Source: Chlorobi bacterium Chlorobi_1 (GTDB taxonomy: Bacteria; Bacteroidota; Chlorobiia; Chlorobiales; Chlorobiaceae). Taken from it: a stretch of 34,580 nt of DNA. The stretch is taken from positions 1 through 34,580 of the forward strand of contig OMIK01000072.1 in the NCBI GenBank assembly GCA_900299075.1, written 5' to 3'. Numbering within the stretch: the stretch's first letter is position 1; every line of letters begins with the position of its first letter. Shown piece after piece: positions 1 to 12,830 of this stretch. A program made the translations under genes and the position numbers. A model generated the notes under the pieces. That model did no database searches. It worked only from the letters and a program-made list of their open reading frames with translations, and had not been told where the DNA came from.

Positions 1-227
1 CGGCAAGCCCTTATAAGCAATTATATAACTATTCAGTAATATAGCAACAAGCCTGCCTTCCGGGCAAGCCCCGGCCAGAAAAAAATTTTCCGCTTTCGAG
101 CCGCATACCCTCAACACCGTGAAGCACGGGAAATCTTCCTCGATTGTTATATTTAAAGTCAAACTTTTCGACGGCCGTACGGGCACTGCGCCATGGGCCT
201 CCTCCAACAAACCTCTCCGCACCGACG

Positions 228-1703
228 ATGAGCAACTCCGATCAGTCCAGGGTTCAGGAACAGAGCCTCTCCCCCGATAAAGTGATGCACAAGCTGGTTT
301 CGCTGGCCAAGCGCCGCGGATTCATCTTCCCCTCCTCCGAGATCTACGGCGGCCTGTCGTCGTGCTTCGACTATGGCCCGCTCGGCAGCGAGATGAAGAA
401 GAACGTCAAGGACCTCTGGTGGACCTCGATGACCCGCCGCCACCAGAATATCGTCGGCATCGACGCCTCGATCATGATGAACCCGACGGTCTGGGAGGCG
501 TCGGGCCACGTCGCGAGCTTTAACGACCCGATGATCGACGACCGCACCACCAAGCGCCGCTACCGGGCCGACCACCTGATCGAGAACCATATCGGCAAGC
601 TCGTCCGCGAGGGCAAGGAGTCGCAGGCGGCCGCCGTGAAGGTGGCCTACGAGGCCGCCGCTGGCACCGAGGATCCGAACCGCACCCTCTACGAGATCAT
701 CACCACCGAGGGGATCAAGGCCCCCGATACCGGTTCGGGCGACTGGACCGAGGTGCGGCAGTTCAACCTGATGTTCCAGTGCAACATGGGTGCCGTGGCC
801 GATTCTGCCGGCATCGTCTACCTCCGCCCGGAGACCGCGCAGGGCATCTTCGTGAACTTCCACAACGTCCGCGAGTCGTCGCGCATGAAGGTGCCCTTCG
901 GCATCGCGCAGATCGGCAAGGCGTTCCGCAACGAGATCGTGAAGGGCAACTTCATCTTCCGCATGGTGGAGTTCGAGCAGATGGAGATGCAGTACTTCGT
1001 GAAGCCCGGCACCCAGATCGAGGCCTTCGAGGCCTGGCGCGAGGAGCGCTTCAACTGGTACACCGAGAGCCTCGGCCTCAGCCGCGAAAAGCTCCACTGG
1101 TACAAGCACGACAAGCTCGCCCACTACGCGGATCTCGCCTACGACATCAAGTTCGAATTCCCGTTCGGCATCGAGGAGATCGAGGGGATCCACTCGAGGA
1201 CCGACTTCGACCTCACCCAGCACCAGCAGTACTCGGGCAAGAACATGGAGTACATCGACCAGGCCACCAACGAACGTTACATTCCCTACGTCGTCGAGAC
1301 CTCCGCCGGCGCCGACCGACTCTTCCTCGCCCTGCTCTCGGACGCCTACCGCGAGGATGTGGTGGACGGCGAGCCGCGCGTGATGCTGAAGCTCTCGCCG
1401 AAGGTCGCCCCGGTCAAGGCGGCCATCCTGCCGCTCATGAAGAAGGGGGAGATGGGCGCGCGTGCCGAGCGGTTCTGCTCGGAGCTGTCGCAGCACTTCC
1501 TCGTGCAGTACGACGATGCGGCCTCGATCGGCAAGCGCTACCGCAGACAGGACGAGATCGGCACGCCGTTCTGCTTCACGGTTGACCACCAGACGCTGGA
1601 GGACGGCACGGTGACGGTCCGCTACCGCGACACGGCCGCACAGGAGCGGATCGACATGTCGAAGGCGACGGAGTTCCTCGCCACGAACCTCCTGAAGGCC
1701 TGA
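228..1703 (+). CDS. glyS: Glycyl-tRNA synthetase, single-chain dimeric type
   Basis: Charges tRNA-Gly with glycine in the cytoplasm. The 491-residue product is a class II synthetase of the alpha2 (archaeal/eukaryotic-like) type, not the split alpha/beta type. Visible motifs are the N-terminal block [26 protein letters not shown] near residue 200, motif 2 with FRNEI near residue 232, and motif 3 [12 protein letters not shown] near residue 358. The C-terminal 100 residues have the anticodon-binding pattern ([12 protein letters not shown]). ATG at 228 is chosen because upstream codons encode nothing family-like; ATG at 285 is a shorter alternative. bchP starts 28 bases after the stop on the same strand, so co-transcription is likely. 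The first 227 bases of the window contain no gene I can support. Confidence 0.95.
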   Translation: MSNSDQSRVQEQSLSPDKVMHKLVSLAKRRGFIFPSSEIYGGLSSCFDYGPLGSEMKKNVKDLWWTSMTRRHQNIVGIDASIMMNPTVWEASGHVASFNDPMIDDRTTKRRYRADHLIENHIGKLVREGKESQAAAVKVAYEAAAGTEDPNRTLYEIITTEGIKAPDTGSGDWTEVRQFNLMFQCNMGAVADSAGIVYLRPETAQGIFVNFHNVRESSRMKVPFGIAQIGKAFRNEIVKGNFIFRMVEFEQMEMQYFVKPGTQIEAFEAWREERFNWYTESLGLSREKLHWYKHDKLAHYADLAYDIKFEFPFGIEEIEGIHSRTDFDLTQHQQYSGKNMEYIDQATNERYIPYVVETSAGADRLFLALLSDAYREDVVDGEPRVMLKLSPKVAPVKAAILPLMKKGEMGARAERFCSELSQHFLVQYDDAASIGKRYRRQDEIGTPFCFTVDHQTLEDGTVTVRYRDTAAQERIDMSKATEFLATNLLKA

Positions 1704-1731
1704 CCAACCCAATCCACCACTGCCGAACACC

Positions 1732-2871
1732 ATGCGTTACGATGTCGCTGTCATAGGGGGGGGGCCGTCGGGCGCCGTCGCCGCCGCCATACTGGCGAAG
1801 GCCGGGCTGTCGACCATCCTCGTCGAAAGGAACCTCTCCAACGTCAAGCCGTGCGGCGGGGCCATCCCTCTCGGGCTGATCGAGGAGTTCTCGATCCCCG
1901 GCCCGCTGGTCGAGAAGAAGCTGTCGAAGATGAGCGTGCGCTCGCCCAAGGGGCGCACCATCTCGATGCGCATGCCGAACGGCTACGTCGGCATGGTGCG
2001 CCGCGAGCGGTTCGACAGCTGGCTGCGCGACGAGGCCGCGAAGGCCGGCGCCACTGTCACCGAGGCGCTCGTAAAAAAGATCGACCGGTCGGCCGACCGC
2101 TTCACCATCCACCTCTCCAGGGATCTGCCCCCGGTGGAGGCATCCTACATCATCGGCGCCGACGGGGCGAACTCGAAGACCGCCGACGAGCTGGGCTTCC
2201 CGAAGAACGACCTGAAGGTGATCGCCATGCAGCAGCGATTCCACTACTGCGACGCGCTGAAGCCCTACGAGGAGCTGGTGGAGATCTGGTTCGACGGCGA
2301 GGTTTCACCCGACTTCTACGGCTGGATCTTCCCGAAGACCGACCATATCGCCATCGGAACCGGCACCGAGGAGCACCGGCACAATATCAAGCAGTTGCAG
2401 CGGCGATTTGTCGAAAAGATCGGCATCACCGAAAAACCATACCTGGACGAGGCGGCCAAGATCCCGATGAAGCCGCGCCGCTCCTTCACGCAGGAGCGCG
2501 CCATCCTGGTGGGGGACGCCGCAGGGCTGGTCACACCGGCCAACGGCGAGGGGATCTTCTTCGCCATGCGCTCAGGGAAGCTGGGAGCCCAGGCGATGAT
2601 CGAAAAGATCCGGCACGGCAAGCCGCTCTCCGAATACGAGAAGCGGTTCCGCGGCCTCTACGCGCCGATCTTCTTCGGCCTCCAGGTGCTCCAGTCGGTC
2701 TACTACAAGACGGACCGGCTCCGCGAAAGCTTCGTGGCGATCTGCGAGGACCGCGACGTGCAGGAGATCACCTTCGACTCCTACCTCTACAAGAAGATGG
2801 TGCCGGCCCCCTGGAGCGTGCAGATGAAGATCATGGCCAAGAACGTCTACCACCTGGCCAAGGGGAGCTGA
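1732..2871 (+). CDS. bchP: Geranylgeranyl reductase BchP (bacteriochlorophyll/chlorophyll tail reductase)
   Basis: A flavoprotein that reduces the geranylgeranyl tail of (bacterio)chlorophyll towards phytyl; in green sulfur bacteria the substrates would be BChl a and the reaction-centre Chl a. The 379-residue protein opens with a Rossmann FAD motif ([10 protein letters not shown], residues 7-16), followed by KPCGGAIP at 39-46, a block diagnostic of BchP/ChlP, and [17 protein letters not shown] near residue 83. A second FAD motif, [15 protein letters not shown], lies near residues 260-274. As I recall it, purple-bacterial BchP shares this N-terminal block. It follows glyS closely, and its TGA abuts the ATG of the next gene with no gap, suggesting translational coupling. 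A broader isoprenoid reductase role (for example quinone or lipid tails) is less likely given the BchP-specific motif. Confidence 0.88.
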   Translation: MRYDVAVIGGGPSGAVAAAILAKAGLSTILVERNLSNVKPCGGAIPLGLIEEFSIPGPLVEKKLSKMSVRSPKGRTISMRMPNGYVGMVRRERFDSWLRDEAAKAGATVTEALVKKIDRSADRFTIHLSRDLPPVEASYIIGADGANSKTADELGFPKNDLKVIAMQQRFHYCDALKPYEELVEIWFDGEVSPDFYGWIFPKTDHIAIGTGTEEHRHNIKQLQRRFVEKIGITEKPYLDEAAKIPMKPRRSFTQERAILVGDAAGLVTPANGEGIFFAMRSGKLGAQAMIEKIRHGKPLSEYEKRFRGLYAPIFFGLQVLQSVYYKTDRLRESFVAICEDRDVQEITFDSYLYKKMVPAPWSVQMKIMAKNVYHLAKGS

Positions 2872-3549
2872 ATGCTGCTATCGCCCCTCAACTGGGTGGT
2901 CCACCTCTTCTCCTCGCTCGAATGGGGGGTGGCCGTCCTGATGCTCTTCCGCTACGGCAGGCTTGTCGGACGCCCTGACGTGGCACGCTTCGGCCTCTTC
3001 ATGATCCCGCACTGGGTCGGCAGCTGGTTCGTGCTCGGCTACCACCTCTCCGGAGACAGGCTCCCCTTCATGCTCGACATGTCGGAGCTGGTAAACTTCT
3101 TCGGGAGCATCTTCCTCCTCTCCGCAACCATCTCGATCCTCCGGCGCGGCAAACCCCAAACGGCAGGCTTCGCCGGAGCGCTCTTCGCCGGCATCGCCGT
3201 CAGCGGCCACCCGCAGTCATGGATGGGCAACAACGTGTTCGACGCCATCCTGCAGCTCTCGAGCATCGTCTACCTGGCGTTCCTGGTGCTGCTGCTCAGG
3301 GTGAGGAAGCAGGACCCCGAAGCCTTCTCGGGGCTGACCGTCTTCGGCTTCTGGTTCGTGCTGGTCTTCATCTCGGTGACCATATTCTGCATGTATCTCG
3401 CCACCGAGGTGCGCGGCTTCCCCACGCTCTCGCACGACGACCTGCTGCACGGCCTCGCCGAGAGCCTGCTGAGCGTCAGCAACCTCCTGATCGTGCTCGG
3501 CATCCACCGGCAGACGAAGCGGGCAAAGGAGAAAATGCTGGGACGATAG
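2872..3549 (+). CDS. Polytopic membrane protein, apparent DUF2499-DUF3593 fusion, coupled to bchP
   Basis: 225 residues with about six hydrophobic segments and a basic tail. The N-terminal half (LNWVVHLFSSLEWGVAVLM, then FMIPHWVGSWFVLGYH) resembles, from memory, the Ycf49-like/DUF2499 family. The C-terminal half (FVLVFISVTIFCMYLATEV, then DDLLHGLAESLLSVSNLL) resembles DUF3593, whose hallmark is a D-x-LHG-x-AE-x-LT-x-SN block. Both families are known mainly as separate proteins of cyanobacteria and plastids, with no function I know of. ATG directly follows the bchP stop, so translation is probably coupled. I infer a role in pigment-tail reduction, membrane anchoring of BchP, or pigment-protein assembly. 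Family assignment is from remembered patterns, not a search. No convincing terminator was seen in 3550-3655. Confidence 0.72.
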   Translation: MLLSPLNWVVHLFSSLEWGVAVLMLFRYGRLVGRPDVARFGLFMIPHWVGSWFVLGYHLSGDRLPFMLDMSELVNFFGSIFLLSATISILRRGKPQTAGFAGALFAGIAVSGHPQSWMGNNVFDAILQLSSIVYLAFLVLLLRVRKQDPEAFSGLTVFGFWFVLVFISVTIFCMYLATEVRGFPTLSHDDLLHGLAESLLSVSNLLIVLGIHRQTKRAKEKMLGR

Positions 3550-3655
3550 GGACGGGAAGGTACTTTACGGGCAGATAACCCCGAAACGAGGTCCCCGGCG
3601 ATCTTCGCCTATAGGCCCCGGAAGAGCTGTTCGACCCTTTCCTGGAGTTTCCCCC

Positions 3656-5367
3656 TTACGGCTTGAGCAGTGCGCGGTAGGCTTTCGGGTCGGCGAGGAG
3701 CGAGAAGGCCTTCGACGCAACCGGGTCGGCCTCGATCGACCGCCTGCGGGCCTCCTTCTCGTCGAAGTGCCGGATAAGCTCCAGCCTGGCGGCCGTCGCG
3801 ATACGGGTAGAGTCCAGGTCGATCCCCTTCGAGGCCCGTGCCGAAAGCTCCTTTTCGAGGTCGACGAGCCGTGCTGAGAGCCCGTCGCCATCCCGGCCGA
3901 ACTCCTTCCCTATAACCGATTTCAGGCTGTCGAGGCTCTGCTGGGAACGCGAACGCCAGGTGAAATGCTCGGCATCGACGAAACGCCTGAACTCCCCGAG
4001 CAGGCGCCCCTGGTGCAGATCCTGCGCATCGAGCCGCTCATGGCCCGCCCGGTACCGGTTGGCGTATTTGAAGAAGAGCCCCTTCCTGTCGAGGGCACGC
4101 TCGTAATCCGAATGCTCCGTCGGCCGCACGATAAGGTCGGGCCGGATGCCGCCGCCGCCGAATACCCTGCGGCGGCCGTCGGTGGAGTATGCCCTGGTGG
4201 AGTCGACCTTCGAGGGGGTGACGACCACCTGACGCTCGCCCTCGGGGCGTGGCAGGGGCTTCTGGATAAGCCTGCCCGATGGGGTGAGGTACTTCAAGGT
4301 GGTCAGCTTGAGCTCATGGTCGTACGGCAAGTTGACGATCGACTGTACCAGACCCTTGCCGAAGGAGACCTGCCCCACGATCACGCCGCGATCGTGGTCC
4401 TGAATGGCGCCGGCCACGATCTCCGAAGCCGACGCGCTCTCGCCGTCGATCAGCACGGCAAGGGGGATGGAGGGGATGAGCGGCGGGGAGGCGGTCGTGA
4501 AGAGCTGGCCGTTTTCGGCCCCCCGGCCGACGGTGGAAACCACCTTGCTGCCCTTGTCGAGGAAGAGCCCCGCCACGTCGACAGCCGCGTTGAGCAGGCC
4601 GCCGGGATTGCCCCTGAGGTCCAGCACGATACCCTGCAGGGGAGAGCTGTCCGCCGATGCCTGCCGCTGAAGCGCCTGCAGGGCGCTCCGCAGCTCGTCG
4701 GCAGAGTGCTCGCCGAAGCTGTCCAGTCCGATGTAGCCGACAGGGCCGAACTGCCCCGAATAGCTCACGGTGCTCACCTTGATCTCGGAACGCCTGAGCT
4801 GGTACTCCCGGAGCGGCCGCTTGCCGGGCCGCTCGATGCCGAGCCTCACGGTCGAGCCGACCGGCCCCTTGATCGCGGCTCGTACCTCGTCGATCGATTT
4901 GCCTCGGACCTGCAGCCCGTTGACCGAGACGATCCTGTCGCCGACCAGCAGCCCGGCCTTCGAAGCCGCGTTGCCCTCCATGACCGAGGTGACGTAGGGG
5001 TCGCCGGAAACGAAGCCGAGCGTGATCCCGATGCCGGCATAATGGCCGGTGGTCAGCTCGTCGAGCTCCTGGGTGCCGGATTCGTCGAGGAAGTCGGTGT
5101 AGGGGTCGAGCTTGCCGAGCATGCCGTCGATCCCGGCGTTCATGAGCTCGCTGACGTCGACCGGGTCGACGTAGTTCTCCGCCACCTCGCGGTAGACCTC
5201 GCCGAGGAGCTCGATGCTTTTCCCGGCAGCGAACCAGTCCGTCCTGGCAGCGGGAGCCTTGGCCACCTGCGCCGACAGGGGGCAGGCGAACATGGCAGCG
5301 GCGGCAACCGCCGCCACTGCGCGTCCCCACAACCTGCTGCGGGAGATCCCGAACCGGGATGGCACCA

Positions 5368-5368
<1 letters not shown>
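3656..5368 (-). CDS. Carboxyl-terminal processing protease (S41 family) with PDZ domain
   Basis: A periplasmic serine protease that trims or degrades envelope proteins from the C-terminus. The 570-residue product has a signal peptide (Arg-rich start, Ala-rich core, cleavage near FACPLSAQ, residue 33), a PDZ domain at about 105-185 ([10 protein letters not shown], then [13 protein letters not shown]), and the S41 catalytic domain. The Ser-Lys dyad is visible: the middle Ser of ESASASE (about residue 313) and the Lys of SFGKGLVQS (about residue 338), 25 residues apart as in E. coli Prc. About 180 residues beyond the core form a C-terminal extension of the Prc/Tsp kind. ATG at 5368 overlaps the dapD stop by one base (TGATG); GTG at 5371 is one codon upstream. 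Co-transcribed with dapD and probably rng. Confidence 0.9.
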
Positions 5369-6225
<857 letters not shown>

Positions 6226-6249
6226 ACTGCGTCTGCTTCGTTTTCGTTG

Positions 6250-7947
6250 TCAGTTGAACTCTGCGGTGATGTCGGTGCCCGCCCGCTTCGTAGAGAAGCG
6301 GAAGTCGTCGCTGCGGAGGCTTTCGTCGGCCTTGATGGTGACGAATACCAGGTGCTGCAGGAACCACTTCAGCTCGGTCTTCATTTCGCTGTTGCGCATC
6401 GGCTCCAGCACGGTCGGGCTGACGTGCAGGTCGAGCTGCTGGAACTTGGCCTTCGGCTGCAGGGCGTACTTCCTGAGCCAGCGCTCGATCTGGTTGATGG
6501 TGGTGAAGCGGGCCTGCACCACGCCGGTGCCGCCGCAGGCGGGGCACTGGTCGCCCATGCGCTGCATGAGGCTCGGACGGATGCGCTCGCGGGTGATCTG
6601 CATGATGCCGAAGTCGGAGAGCGGCAGGATGTTGGACTTGGCGCGGTCGTTGCGCAGCTCGGCCTTCATGGCGTCGTAGACCTTCTTGGAGTTCTTCGGG
6701 TCGATCATGTCGATGAAGTCCACCACGATGATGCCGCCGATGTCGCGCAGCCTCAGCTGGCGGACGACCTCGCGGGCGGCCTCGAGGTTGGTCTTCAGGG
6801 AGTTCTCCTCCTGCTCGCGCTTGGCGGCGTAACGGCCGCTGTTGACGTCGACCACCACCATCGCCTCGGTATGCTCGATGATGATGTAGCCGCCGGACTT
6901 GAGCCATACCTTGCGGGAGAAGATCGATTCGACATCCTTGGCGATGCCGTACCCTTCGAAAAGCGGCAGCTTGCCCTTGTAGAGCGAGACGTTCCTGACC
7001 ATCTCCGGGGCGGCCCACTGGATGTAGTTGAGCGTCTCGGTGTAGATCGAGTTCGAGTTCGCGACGATCTCGGTGACGTCGGAGGTCAGCGAGTCACGGA
7101 GCACGCTCGAGATGATGGTATCCTCCTTGAAGATGAGCTGGGGAGGCGCGGCATCCTGCAGCTTCTGTTCGATCTGCGTCCACTTGGCCAGCAGCTTCTC
7201 GAGGTCCTGCTTGAGGAGCGTCTCCTCCTGGTCCTCGGCGACCGTGCGGATGATGGCGCCGAATCCTTCGGGGAGCATCGAGCGGACGAGCTTCTTCAGT
7301 CGGACGCGCTCCTTGCGGGAAACGACCCTCCGGGAGACGGCGATCTGGCCTCCGCCGAAGGGAAGCAGCACCATGAAGCGCCCGGCGATGGTGATATCGG
7401 AGGTCAGGCGGGAGCCCTTGGTGCCGATCGGCTCCTTGATCACCTGGACCAGGATGGAGTCGTTCGGCTTGAGCTTGCTCGCGATCATCTGGGTGTAGGA
7501 CTGGCGGCGCTCGGCGGCCTCCTTTGCCGTAGCGGGGCGCGGCTCGCCCTTGCCGGGGCCGGTCGGCCTCGCCGGCTCCCTGACGGCTGCAGGCGCCGCG
7601 GCGGCCGGAGCTTCATCGGCTTCATCGTCACCATCGTCGTCACCCTCTCCATCGTCGGCGCCCGACTCGTCGTCGTCGTCCTCGACCAGTGCGCGATAGT
7701 CCTCGCTGGTGGTGCCCACATCCGAGAAGTGGAGGAATCCGTCCGACTTCTGTCCGATGTCGACGAAGGCCGCTTTCAGCCCCTCGACCACTTTATGCAC
7801 CCTTCCGAGATAGATGTCCCCGATGCTCCTCATACTCTCGGGGCGCTCGATGATCAGCTCCGCAAGGCGGCCCTCCTCGACCAGCGCAACCTGGATCTCG
7901 TCGCCGGTCTTGTTCATCAGGAGCTGCTTCTTCACATTCTTCTTCAT
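6250..7947 (-). CDS. rng: Ribonuclease G (RNase E/G family)
   Basis: A 5'-end-sensitive endoribonuclease for rRNA maturation and mRNA decay. The 565-residue protein starts with the RNase E/G S1-domain pattern ([24 protein letters not shown], about residues 42-65). The catalytic DNase I-like region follows, with [11 protein letters not shown] and [11 protein letters not shown] carrying the metal-binding aspartates, and the Zn-link CPACGGTG near residue 445. It lacks the long C-terminal scaffold of RNase E, hence RNase G. An acidic then Ala/Pro-rich insertion (about residues 85-145, with runs such as [20 protein letters not shown]) interrupts the S1 domain, larger than in E. coli RNase G. First gene of the minus-strand rng-dapD-protease group; it diverges from rnhB across 153 bases (7948-8100) in which I can support no site. 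Confidence 0.93.
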   Translation of the reverse strand: MKKNVKKQLLMNKTGDEIQVALVEEGRLAELIIERPESMRSIGDIYLGRVHKVVEGLKAAFVDIGQKSDGFLHFSDVGTTSEDYRALVEDDDDESGADDGEGDDDGDDEADEAPAAAAPAAVREPARPTGPGKGEPRPATAKEAAERRQSYTQMIASKLKPNDSILVQVIKEPIGTKGSRLTSDITIAGRFMVLLPFGGGQIAVSRRVVSRKERVRLKKLVRSMLPEGFGAIIRTVAEDQEETLLKQDLEKLLAKWTQIEQKLQDAAPPQLIFKEDTIISSVLRDSLTSDVTEIVANSNSIYTETLNYIQWAAPEMVRNVSLYKGKLPLFEGYGIAKDVESIFSRKVWLKSGGYIIIEHTEAMVVVDVNSGRYAAKREQEENSLKTNLEAAREVVRQLRLRDIGGIIVVDFIDMIDPKNSKKVYDAMKAELRNDRAKSNILPLSDFGIMQITRERIRPSLMQRMGDQCPACGGTGVVQARFTTINQIERWLRKYALQPKAKFQQLDLHVSPTVLEPMRNSEMKTELKWFLQHLVFVTIKADESLRSDDFRFSTKRAGTDITAEFN

Positions 7948-8100
7948 ACACGCCTGCTGTTAATTGGTTATGCCTGCAAAAATATAACACTTCGGGGCCA
8001 TGAAGGGGCCCTGTTTGCCCAACATTTTTGGGGGTCGGCCGATTTTTCGCAACTTGTCGGAACAGCGCCGGAGAGGGCGCAGCAACAAACCCGGGAGGAG

Positions 8101-8718
8101 ATGCTCGACACCGCATGGGAACTGCCGCTCTGGACCGATCACGCCCGCGTCTGCGGCATCGACGAAGCCGGCCGGGGGCCGCTTGCCGGACCGGTCGTGG
8201 CCGCAGCCGTGGTATTCCCCCGCAACTTCAGGCCCGCCGGCATCCTCTGCCGCCTGGACGACTCCAAGAAGCTCTCGGCGGAGCTGCGCGAAGCCCTCGT
8301 CCCGGCGATCACGGCGGCTGCCGAAGCGTGGGCCGTCGGCATGGCCGACGCCGCGACGATCGACAGCATCAACATCCTCCGGGCGACCATGCTCGCCATG
8401 CACCGGGCCGTCGAATCGCTCGAACCCGGGCCTGACTACCTGCTGGTGGACGGCAACCGCTTCAGCCCGCTGCTGCCGCTGCCTTACGAAACCGTCGTGA
8501 AGGGGGACTCGAAGGTCTTTTCCATTGCCGCCGCATCGGTGCTGGCGAAAACCGGGAGGGACGAAATCATGGCCGGCTACGCCCGTGACTATCCGGAATA
8601 CGGATTCGACGAGCATTTCGGGTACCCCACCGCCAGGCACGTGGAGGCGATTGCCATCCACGGCCGCTGTGCGATACACCGGCAAACTTTCAAGTTACGC
8701 AAATTGGGCGAAAAATAA
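8101..8718 (+). CDS. rnhB: Ribonuclease HII
   Basis: Cleaves RNA in RNA-DNA hybrids, including single ribonucleotides left in DNA. The 205-residue product has the type 2 signature [20 protein letters not shown] with acidic pair D21-E22, a third acid in LLVDGNR (D117), and the [21 protein letters not shown] block with D154. ATG at 8101 is the only usable start ahead of the catalytic motif; a GGGAGGAG purine run sits directly against it, closer than ideal for a Shine-Dalgarno. yraN begins nine bases after the stop, so the two are co-transcribed. A much longer open frame reading through from 5.4 kb in the same phase is a GC-rich antisense artefact. Confidence 0.94.
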   Translation: MLDTAWELPLWTDHARVCGIDEAGRGPLAGPVVAAAVVFPRNFRPAGILCRLDDSKKLSAELREALVPAITAAAEAWAVGMADAATIDSINILRATMLAMHRAVESLEPGPDYLLVDGNRFSPLLPLPYETVVKGDSKVFSIAAASVLAKTGRDEIMAGYARDYPEYGFDEHFGYPTARHVEAIAIHGRCAIHRQTFKLRKLGEK

Positions 8719-8727
8719 CCCCGTCAC

Positions 8728-9102
8728 GTGAACATCCCCCACACGCTCGGAGCCGAAGGCGAACGGATCGCCGCCGGATACCTCGCCGGAAAGGGGTACC
8801 GCATCGTCGCCAGGAACTACCGCTTCCTCAGGAACGAAATCGACATCATCGCGATGGAGGGCGCCCGCATCTGCTTCATCGAGGTAAAAACAAGGGCGTC
8901 GCTCGACAAGGGGCATCCCGCCGAAGCGGTCACGCCGCGCAAGCAGAAGGAGATCGCGAGGGCAGCATCGGGCTACCTCGCAGGAGTCGCCGGGCCGCCG
9001 GAGTGCCGTTTCGATGTCGTCGCCATCCTTGCGCATCGCCTCGAAAACGGCAGGATCGTCGAGTACGCGCTCGAACACATCAAGGACGCATTCATGGCAT
9101 GA
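8728..9102 (+). CDS. yraN: UPF0102 (YraN) family nuclease-like protein
   Basis: A 124-residue member of the YraN/UPF0102 family, a PD-(D/E)XK nuclease-fold family that often sits beside rnhB. Visible are the opening [18 protein letters not shown], the [17 protein letters not shown] strand pair carrying the acidic metal ligand, and FIEVKTRAS with the E-x-K catalytic pair. The start is GTG at 8728, nine bases after rnhB. The biological role is not established; a link to recombination or DNA processing is suggested for the family. A repeat element begins directly after its stop. Confidence 0.88.
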   Translation: MNIPHTLGAEGERIAAGYLAGKGYRIVARNYRFLRNEIDIIAMEGARICFIEVKTRASLDKGHPAEAVTPRKQKEIARAASGYLAGVAGPPECRFDVVAILAHRLENGRIVEYALEHIKDAFMA

Positions 9103-9104
9103 TC

Positions 9105-9159
9105 CCATCCCCGTCCCCATCGGTTCGGCATCGAAATCCGATACCGATACCGAGGATGG
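9105..9159. repeat. GATACC-type intergenic repeat, copy 1 (imperfect inverted repeat)
   Basis: A CCATCC...CCCCATCGGT arm faces a GATACCGATACCGAGGATGG arm around GGCATCGAAATCC. The same GAT-A-N-C hexamer vocabulary recurs near 15.7-15.9 kb and 34.2 kb. It lies directly after the yraN stop and could double as an RNA hairpin. The remaining bases to gyrB (9160-9286) contain an AT-rich stretch around 9226-9242 that may hold the gyrB promoter, but no clear -35/-10 pair. Confidence 0.6.
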
Positions 9160-9250
9160 TTTTGGCTGCGTCAACAGAACCGGACAGGCACGCGGAGGCG
9201 CCCCCTGCCGGGTGGCATATCCGCAGATTTTTATTATCTTTCAGGCTTAA

Positions 9251-11230
<1,980 letters not shown>

Positions 11231-11276
11231 CCTCCTGCCCGCGGAGATACGGGCTCAGGCAGGGCACATCAAAAAC

Positions 11277-11314
11277 AGGAAAGCCTGGCAACGGTGACGT
11301 TGCCAGGCTTTCCT
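11277..11314. terminator. Bidirectional hairpin terminator between gyrB and surA-like gene
   Basis: Perfect 17-bp stem, AGGAAAGCCTGGCAACG paired with CGTTGCCAGGCTTTCCT, around a GTGA loop. On the minus strand it is followed by GTTTTT, a good Rho-independent signal for the surA-like gene. On the plus strand the following bases (CATTTC) are less T-rich, so gyrB termination is probable but weaker. The stem resembles the one at 23694-23731. Confidence 0.85.
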
Positions 11315-11336
11315 CATTTCAAGTTGCGGTTCGCCG

Positions 11337-12650
11337 TCAGGGCATCACTCGGACCAGCACCTCTTTCTTCAGCTTATCGAGCCATGCGGTGAACAGGGTC
11401 TTCCGTTTTTCGTCTGCCGCGAGCTCCTCCAGCTTCGCAAAATCATTCTCCGGGGTCAGCCGGTGCGCCTCGGTCCTCGAGTTGAGCCGGAACATGGCGA
11501 CGAAGGGGTCCCCCTTCTCCGGGGTTATCTGCTCAGGCCGGCTCACGTCGCCTGCGCTCTTCAGGCCGGAGATGATCTTCTGAAGATCCGGCTTGAGCGA
11601 CGAGATCTCGAACATCTCCGTTCCTGACGAACCGGACTTCAGGAGGCCGCCGAGCTTTGCCGACATGGGGTCGTCCGAATACTTTTCGGCCATTGCGGCA
11701 AAGGTGGACTTTCCGGAGAGGATGTCGGCCCTGACGTCGCGGAGCAGCTCCAGGGTCCTGGCCACGTCACGCTGGGCCCGGTCGAACATCGCCAGGATAT
11801 GGCGCACATGGACGGAGTTGCCCTCCTTTTCGAGGGTCTGGATGATATGGTAGCCGAAGCGGGTCTCGACGGGACCGGAAACCTGGCCGGGCTTCTGGGC
11901 ATAGGCTGCGGCCTCGAAGGTCGGCACAAGCTCGCCCTTCTGCACGAAGCCGAGGTCGCCTCCGAGGCTCCGGGAACCAGGGTCGTCGGACATCGCGGTC
12001 GCCACGGCCGCAAAGTCCTCGCCGGCCTGCAGGCGCTTCTGCGCCTCCCTGATCCTTGCCATGGCCTCCCCCTTTGCCGATTCCGAGAAGAGGGGATACT
12101 TGATGATCTGGGAGACCGACACCGTCTCGGGGACCATCGGAAGGTTCTCCTTCTCCTTGCGGTAGAACTCCAGGGTCTCCTCGTAGGTGACCTTCACCTC
12201 CTTGAGATGCTTCCGCCTCAGATTGTCAACCATCTGCTGCTCGCGGATATCGTCGCGGATGTCCTGCTTGATGCGGCTGACCGGTTTGCCGAAGCGCGCC
12301 TCCATGTCTGCCGAGGAGGGGAAGCCGGCCCTGATCGACGAAAAGCGGTCCGTCACCATGGCGTCGATGGATGCCTCGTCGACCTTCACGCTGTCGATCT
12401 TGGCTTTGGTGAACAGGACCTTCTGGTCGACAAGGTTTTCGATGAGGCGCTTACGGAGTTCTGGATCCTTTTTCGCATCGGGAAACTGCGAGCGTACCAT
12501 CAGTTCGCGCTCGTCGATCTCAGACTTCAGGATGATCTCGTTGCCGACCACGGCGACGATACGGTCGGGCATATCGGCGGCGACCGCCGGGGGGAGCGCG
12601 GGAGCCAGCGTGGAGATGGCGGTAAGGATGGAAAGAAGTGCTTTTTTCAT
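11337..12650 (-). CDS. surA: SurA-like periplasmic peptidyl-prolyl isomerase/chaperone
   Basis: A folding factor for outer-membrane proteins. The 437-residue product has a signal peptide ([19 protein letters not shown], cleavage near AVAA-DM), a SurA-type N-terminal chaperone domain ([18 protein letters not shown], then ENLVDQKVL), and two tandem parvulin domains. The first spans about residues 175-275 ([25 protein letters not shown]). The second starts at VHVRHIL and is more divergent, with [13 protein letters not shown] but no clear closing FGxHI motif, so it may be catalytically weak. Length is close to E. coli SurA (428). It is convergent with gyrB. secF lies 180 bases upstream on the same strand behind a hairpin, so the gene probably has its own promoter. 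Confidence 0.82.
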   Translation of the reverse strand: MKKALLSILTAISTLAPALPPAVAADMPDRIVAVVGNEIILKSEIDERELMVRSQFPDAKKDPELRKRLIENLVDQKVLFTKAKIDSVKVDEASIDAMVTDRFSSIRAGFPSSADMEARFGKPVSRIKQDIRDDIREQQMVDNLRRKHLKEVKVTYEETLEFYRKEKENLPMVPETVSVSQIIKYPLFSESAKGEAMARIREAQKRLQAGEDFAAVATAMSDDPGSRSLGGDLGFVQKGELVPTFEAAAYAQKPGQVSGPVETRFGYHIIQTLEKEGNSVHVRHILAMFDRAQRDVARTLELLRDVRADILSGKSTFAAMAEKYSDDPMSAKLGGLLKSGSSGTEMFEISSLKPDLQKIISGLKSAGDVSRPEQITPEKGDPFVAMFRLNSRTEAHRLTPENDFAKLEELAADEKRKTLFTAWLDKLKKEVLVRVMP

Positions 12651-12740
12651 ATCCAGGGTTTGCTTGTGCTGTTCACCATCATGACTGATGCTTCGGTTCC
12701 CGGGAGACAGGGTCCAGAAGGCAGCAATGAAGAAAATCGT

Positions 12741-12772
12741 TGCCGGCGGCCATCGTGGGCTGGCCGCCGGCA
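12741..12772 (-). terminator. Hairpin downstream of secF, probable terminator
   Basis: Perfect 12-bp GC-rich stem TGCCGGCGGCCA / TGGCCGCCGGCA with loop TCGTGGGC. On the minus strand the stem is followed by ACGATTTTCTT, a moderate T-tract, suiting the end of the secD-secF transcript. The rest of the 12651-12830 gap shows nothing I can assign beyond the probable promoter area of the surA-like gene. Confidence 0.6.
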
Positions 12773-12830
12773 GGGTCCCGGAACTCCGGGAGGAAATACC
12801 CCGTTGCGGGGGAGCGAGGATCCGTCGGGA

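Noticed and set aside
144-227. N-terminal extension of glyS from 144
   Set aside because: The extra 28 residues resemble nothing in the family, and an ATG at 228 gives a normal start.
228-2871. A functional link between glyS and bchP through tetrapyrrole synthesis from glycine
   Set aside because: Green sulfur bacteria make aminolevulinate from glutamyl-tRNA, not glycine, so adjacency gives no pathway link.
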